Of a DNA stretch of 64,000 nt, positions 61,386 to 64,000 are shown in pieces. Where the stretch lies: positions 42,638,456-42,702,455 of the forward strand of contig CM049318.1 in NCBI GenBank assembly GCA_026874595.1, read 5' to 3'. Position numbers and translations under genes: made by a program. The notes under the pieces are model-generated. The model ran no database searches. It was not told where the DNA came from and saw nothing but the letters and a program-made list of their open reading frames with translations. Position 1 is the first letter of the stretch. The number at the start of each line of letters is the position of its first letter. This DNA comes from Sipunculus nudus. Lineage: Eukaryota > Annelida > Sipuncula > Golfingiida > Sipunculidae.

Positions 61386-64000
61386 GCAGTAAAAGGAATA
61401 AAAATGTATGTTTTTTAATCCCGTCGGTGATGGTGACTGTAACAGTCTTGTGATAACACTTGAATGTCTCTTTAACTATTCATTTTTCAAGAGCCTTTAA
61501 TGAACTCGTCTACCGCAAAAACCTATATTTGGACATATCGTTTTCCTGACTGGGGCAAAGAATTAAACACTATGGGGAAATTCATAGTTTTGGTCAGAAT
61601 CGTGGACGGCGAACCCTTGCGATTCCTTCCACACATTGGCGAGGACTGCTCCCTCTTATTTTGTATGGTTCCTATTCAGAGGTCAAATCCACATTCAGAC
61701 CTTTATCCCTGTACATTGGTCATCGTTTCTTCATTTTGAAGTCTATAATAAAATCTAAATTTTCTTGATGTTATTTATATGTTGGCAAGATCCTTCTAGC
61801 AGCTGTCTGTTCTGCTTACAAATGTACTTTTGTTCATTATTGTCATGTAGATGAAAGGACCTTTGGTGGTAGGCTGAATTGTATATTAGAACCACTGTTA
61901 ACAGGTAATGTTCATCAAGAACGCGTTAAATGTATATTTCAATGAAAGAAAAAGCAATTATATAACTTATTTATTGCGTAAATTTACAAATAGAAGATGA
62001 AAACAACTACATTATGAAAGACAGACACTTTATAATCATGCAGCTCAGCCAGTTAATGCCTGAATATTATAAACTTTTTGTAGCTATGATTTAACAACGT
62101 AAATGTTTGGTTGTATTTTCAAAAAAAAAGAAGAAAAAAAAATGGCGAATTGCAAACAGAAATTTTAATTGAATGAATTTAAACTAAAAAGCTCTAAGAG
62201 ATTTCACATCAGCATTCTGAACCACCAGATCTTGAATATTGTCAGAATCCTGATCAAACAGTGATAGATGGTTTGTAAGCTCTTGAAAAATATTAATCCA
62301 CGCCCAGAGAAATGTGTCACAAACGCAACTCGATGGTTGGAATGAACTGTGTCCACCAGAAATATTTCATCGAAATCTTTCCTTCACTTTTTGTGTAAAG
62401 CCGCTCAAAGAAAAACCAACGAACGGCGACAAAGACGTGACGTCCCTTTCATCCTGCAAACAGGGAACTTTTGACATGGCAGGTGTGATGGTTTACATGA
62501 AGTTTAGTTTTACCCTTGTAATGATAGTGACGACTTCCAAATTTGAGAGTTAGTGCTAGGTAAAGTAGCCGTTTACCTAAACATTGTAGTTAGAAGGATT
62601 GTTCTAGGAAACTGCCATTTGCCGTACAGCCCGCCTTATGAGCGGCGTGTTGCTGGGTTTACTGTAATTTATCTCCAGGTTCGCTTGGCGTGGGCCTCTT
62701 CGTTACTATTCAGTGCAGATGGTTAATATCTCATGTAGAAGGGAACAGATCTCGGTGATTTCCCAGTGGATAGATTAACCCGATACAGTACAAGATCAGA
62801 ATTTACTACATCATAACGTAGCCAGATTAAAACCTCCAAATCATCTCCTCAACTATAGCTTCACAAAGATTTCTCAATCATCCGCCGTATCTGGAAGAGT
62901 AAGGCCAATCAACGTCGTGTGTAATCTTTGATAAATCTGAAGGAATATCCTTATCAGACTGATCAAGTGCATCACGTGTATCATTATGTGACGTGGTTTG
63001 CAGTTTTATAAAATGAAAATTAATGTGCAACCCACATGCGACAAGAAACCTAATATTTTATGGTTGTCTACTCAAAAAAGACTTTCCGTTTTCTATCTAT
63101 ATCTTACAATGTATTATTTCCGCATTGTTTAAGTTTCTTTTAATTATATATTTGTTTGTGCGTAGGGGGTTTTTAAACTTAACCATGTTGTCAAATAGAT
63201 ATTGAAAAAATTTATAAGCATTTGAATGTTTTACAGGGAAAATATTTTTAAAAAAATTGAATCTATATTTTTTACTCCCTGAAGGTTTCTTAACATTTCC
63301 TGGACGGGACATAATGTCATCCATGAGATCAATATTTTTTATTAGGTGGTTTGATAATTATAGAGCCCGAAATCCAGTCATGTATTCATTTTTTTCTGGT
63401 AGATTGGACACGCATCTCTAATTCTCTATATACATCCTAAATTTAAGGCTTAAAGCTTCCACTTATATGTATAGGTCTCTCTCATGAGAGAAGTAATTCA
63501 TCCTTTATGATGGTACGTTTCTTCCAGTTAATTCTCTATTAAAGTCCGGTAAACACGTGTCCTAATAGATGCCTTTTCAAATATTAGATCTGCGTCTTTG
63601 TTAAAACCAGAATTTTCTGATAACAAGTGTCCTCCGTCAACTCTCAGTTGTCCTGACGTTTTATTTAAATACAACAAGTCATTTATTATTATTTTTTTTT
63701 ATTTATTTCGTAACTGCAAAGCTATGGTCCATGTTACATTTCCGTCTATTGAACATTATCGAACAGGACAATTATTTTAGTAGCAGACTATCATAGAGTG
63801 TTAATCAAAAACATAAACACATCAGTCAGCAATATCATAATCAACCAGTTCTGAAAAAAAATCATATAAGTAATGTTAGTGCTTTCACATTTGCATGAAA
63901 GCTCTTGATACAGAGTATGAGTTTGGAGATAAAGTCACCAGGTACTTGGCCTACATTAAGTTATTAGCGATACATAAGCTTACACCATGCGCTTCATCAA
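61381..64000. other. AT-rich low-copy region, no recognised gene
   Basis: No array. Frames at 61500-61739 (79 codons), 62314-62553 (79 codons), 63097-63324 (minus, 75 codons) and 63598-63780 have no domain I can name. The 61500 and 62314 frames lie in slightly less AT-rich DNA than the rest and would be the first to test as exons. An A-rich run lies at about 62122-62141. No RNA gene seen. Confidence 0.5.

Noticed and set aside
63097-63324. 75-codon minus-strand Lys/Asn/Phe-rich ORF as a retroelement fragment
   Set aside because: The composition fits AT-rich DNA and I could not match any RT, integrase or nuclease motif.

Overview
The window looks like a stretch of an animal nuclear genome, most likely a marine invertebrate. 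It is AT-rich, has no long ORFs outside repeats, and contains decayed Ty3/gypsy and LINE fragments, MITE-like elements, long (TA)n tracts and very large minisatellite arrays. A mollusc would fit, but nothing in the sequence fixes the species. I found no intact host protein gene, rRNA or convincing tRNA. Every ORF of useful length lies in a tandem array, in a retroelement remnant, or is an unrecognised short frame.

Layout. 1-812 holds a broken Ty3/gypsy pol on the minus strand: integrase core and GPY/F region, then a piece of reverse transcriptase out of normal order. 1369-3942 is a 59-bp array carrying CCAAT and CACGTG motifs. 3943-11225 is mostly low-copy DNA with two MITE candidates (5781-6205, 8246-8382), a 43-bp array (9356-9912), a degenerate repeat (10690-11080) and a G23 tract (11121-11143). 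11226-17590 is a 34-bp array of about 187 units. 17591-19644 is low-copy DNA with two transposon-end-like segments. 19645-32549 is a 12.9-kb array of 51/52-bp units containing a tandem 5,312-bp duplication in which I saw no mismatch. It passes directly into a 70-bp array (32549-33661).

The second half has a 37-bp array (35256-35708), a 54-bp array split by a Tourist-like MITE (35873-36779), a 36-bp array (38518-41090), quiet AT-rich DNA (41091-45328), a second and unrelated 70-bp array (45329-45852), a 5'-truncated LINE remnant (49123-50710), a 52-bp array (52435-55018), a TTAA-flanked MITE candidate with an internal (TA)n tract (56852-57367), a 31-bp array with composite higher-order units (58356-60561) and three closely spaced (TA)n tracts.

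There is no operon-like logic here. The unusual feature is at least eleven unrelated tandem-repeat families, covering nearly half of 64 kb, with several levels of very recent block duplication. Several arrays are open in multiple reading frames purely because of their period and composition. The likely themes are repeat birth next to transposon ends, higher-order amplification, possible cis-regulatory motif arrays and possible assembly artefact. All array lengths, unit counts and family assignments were read by eye and are approximate.
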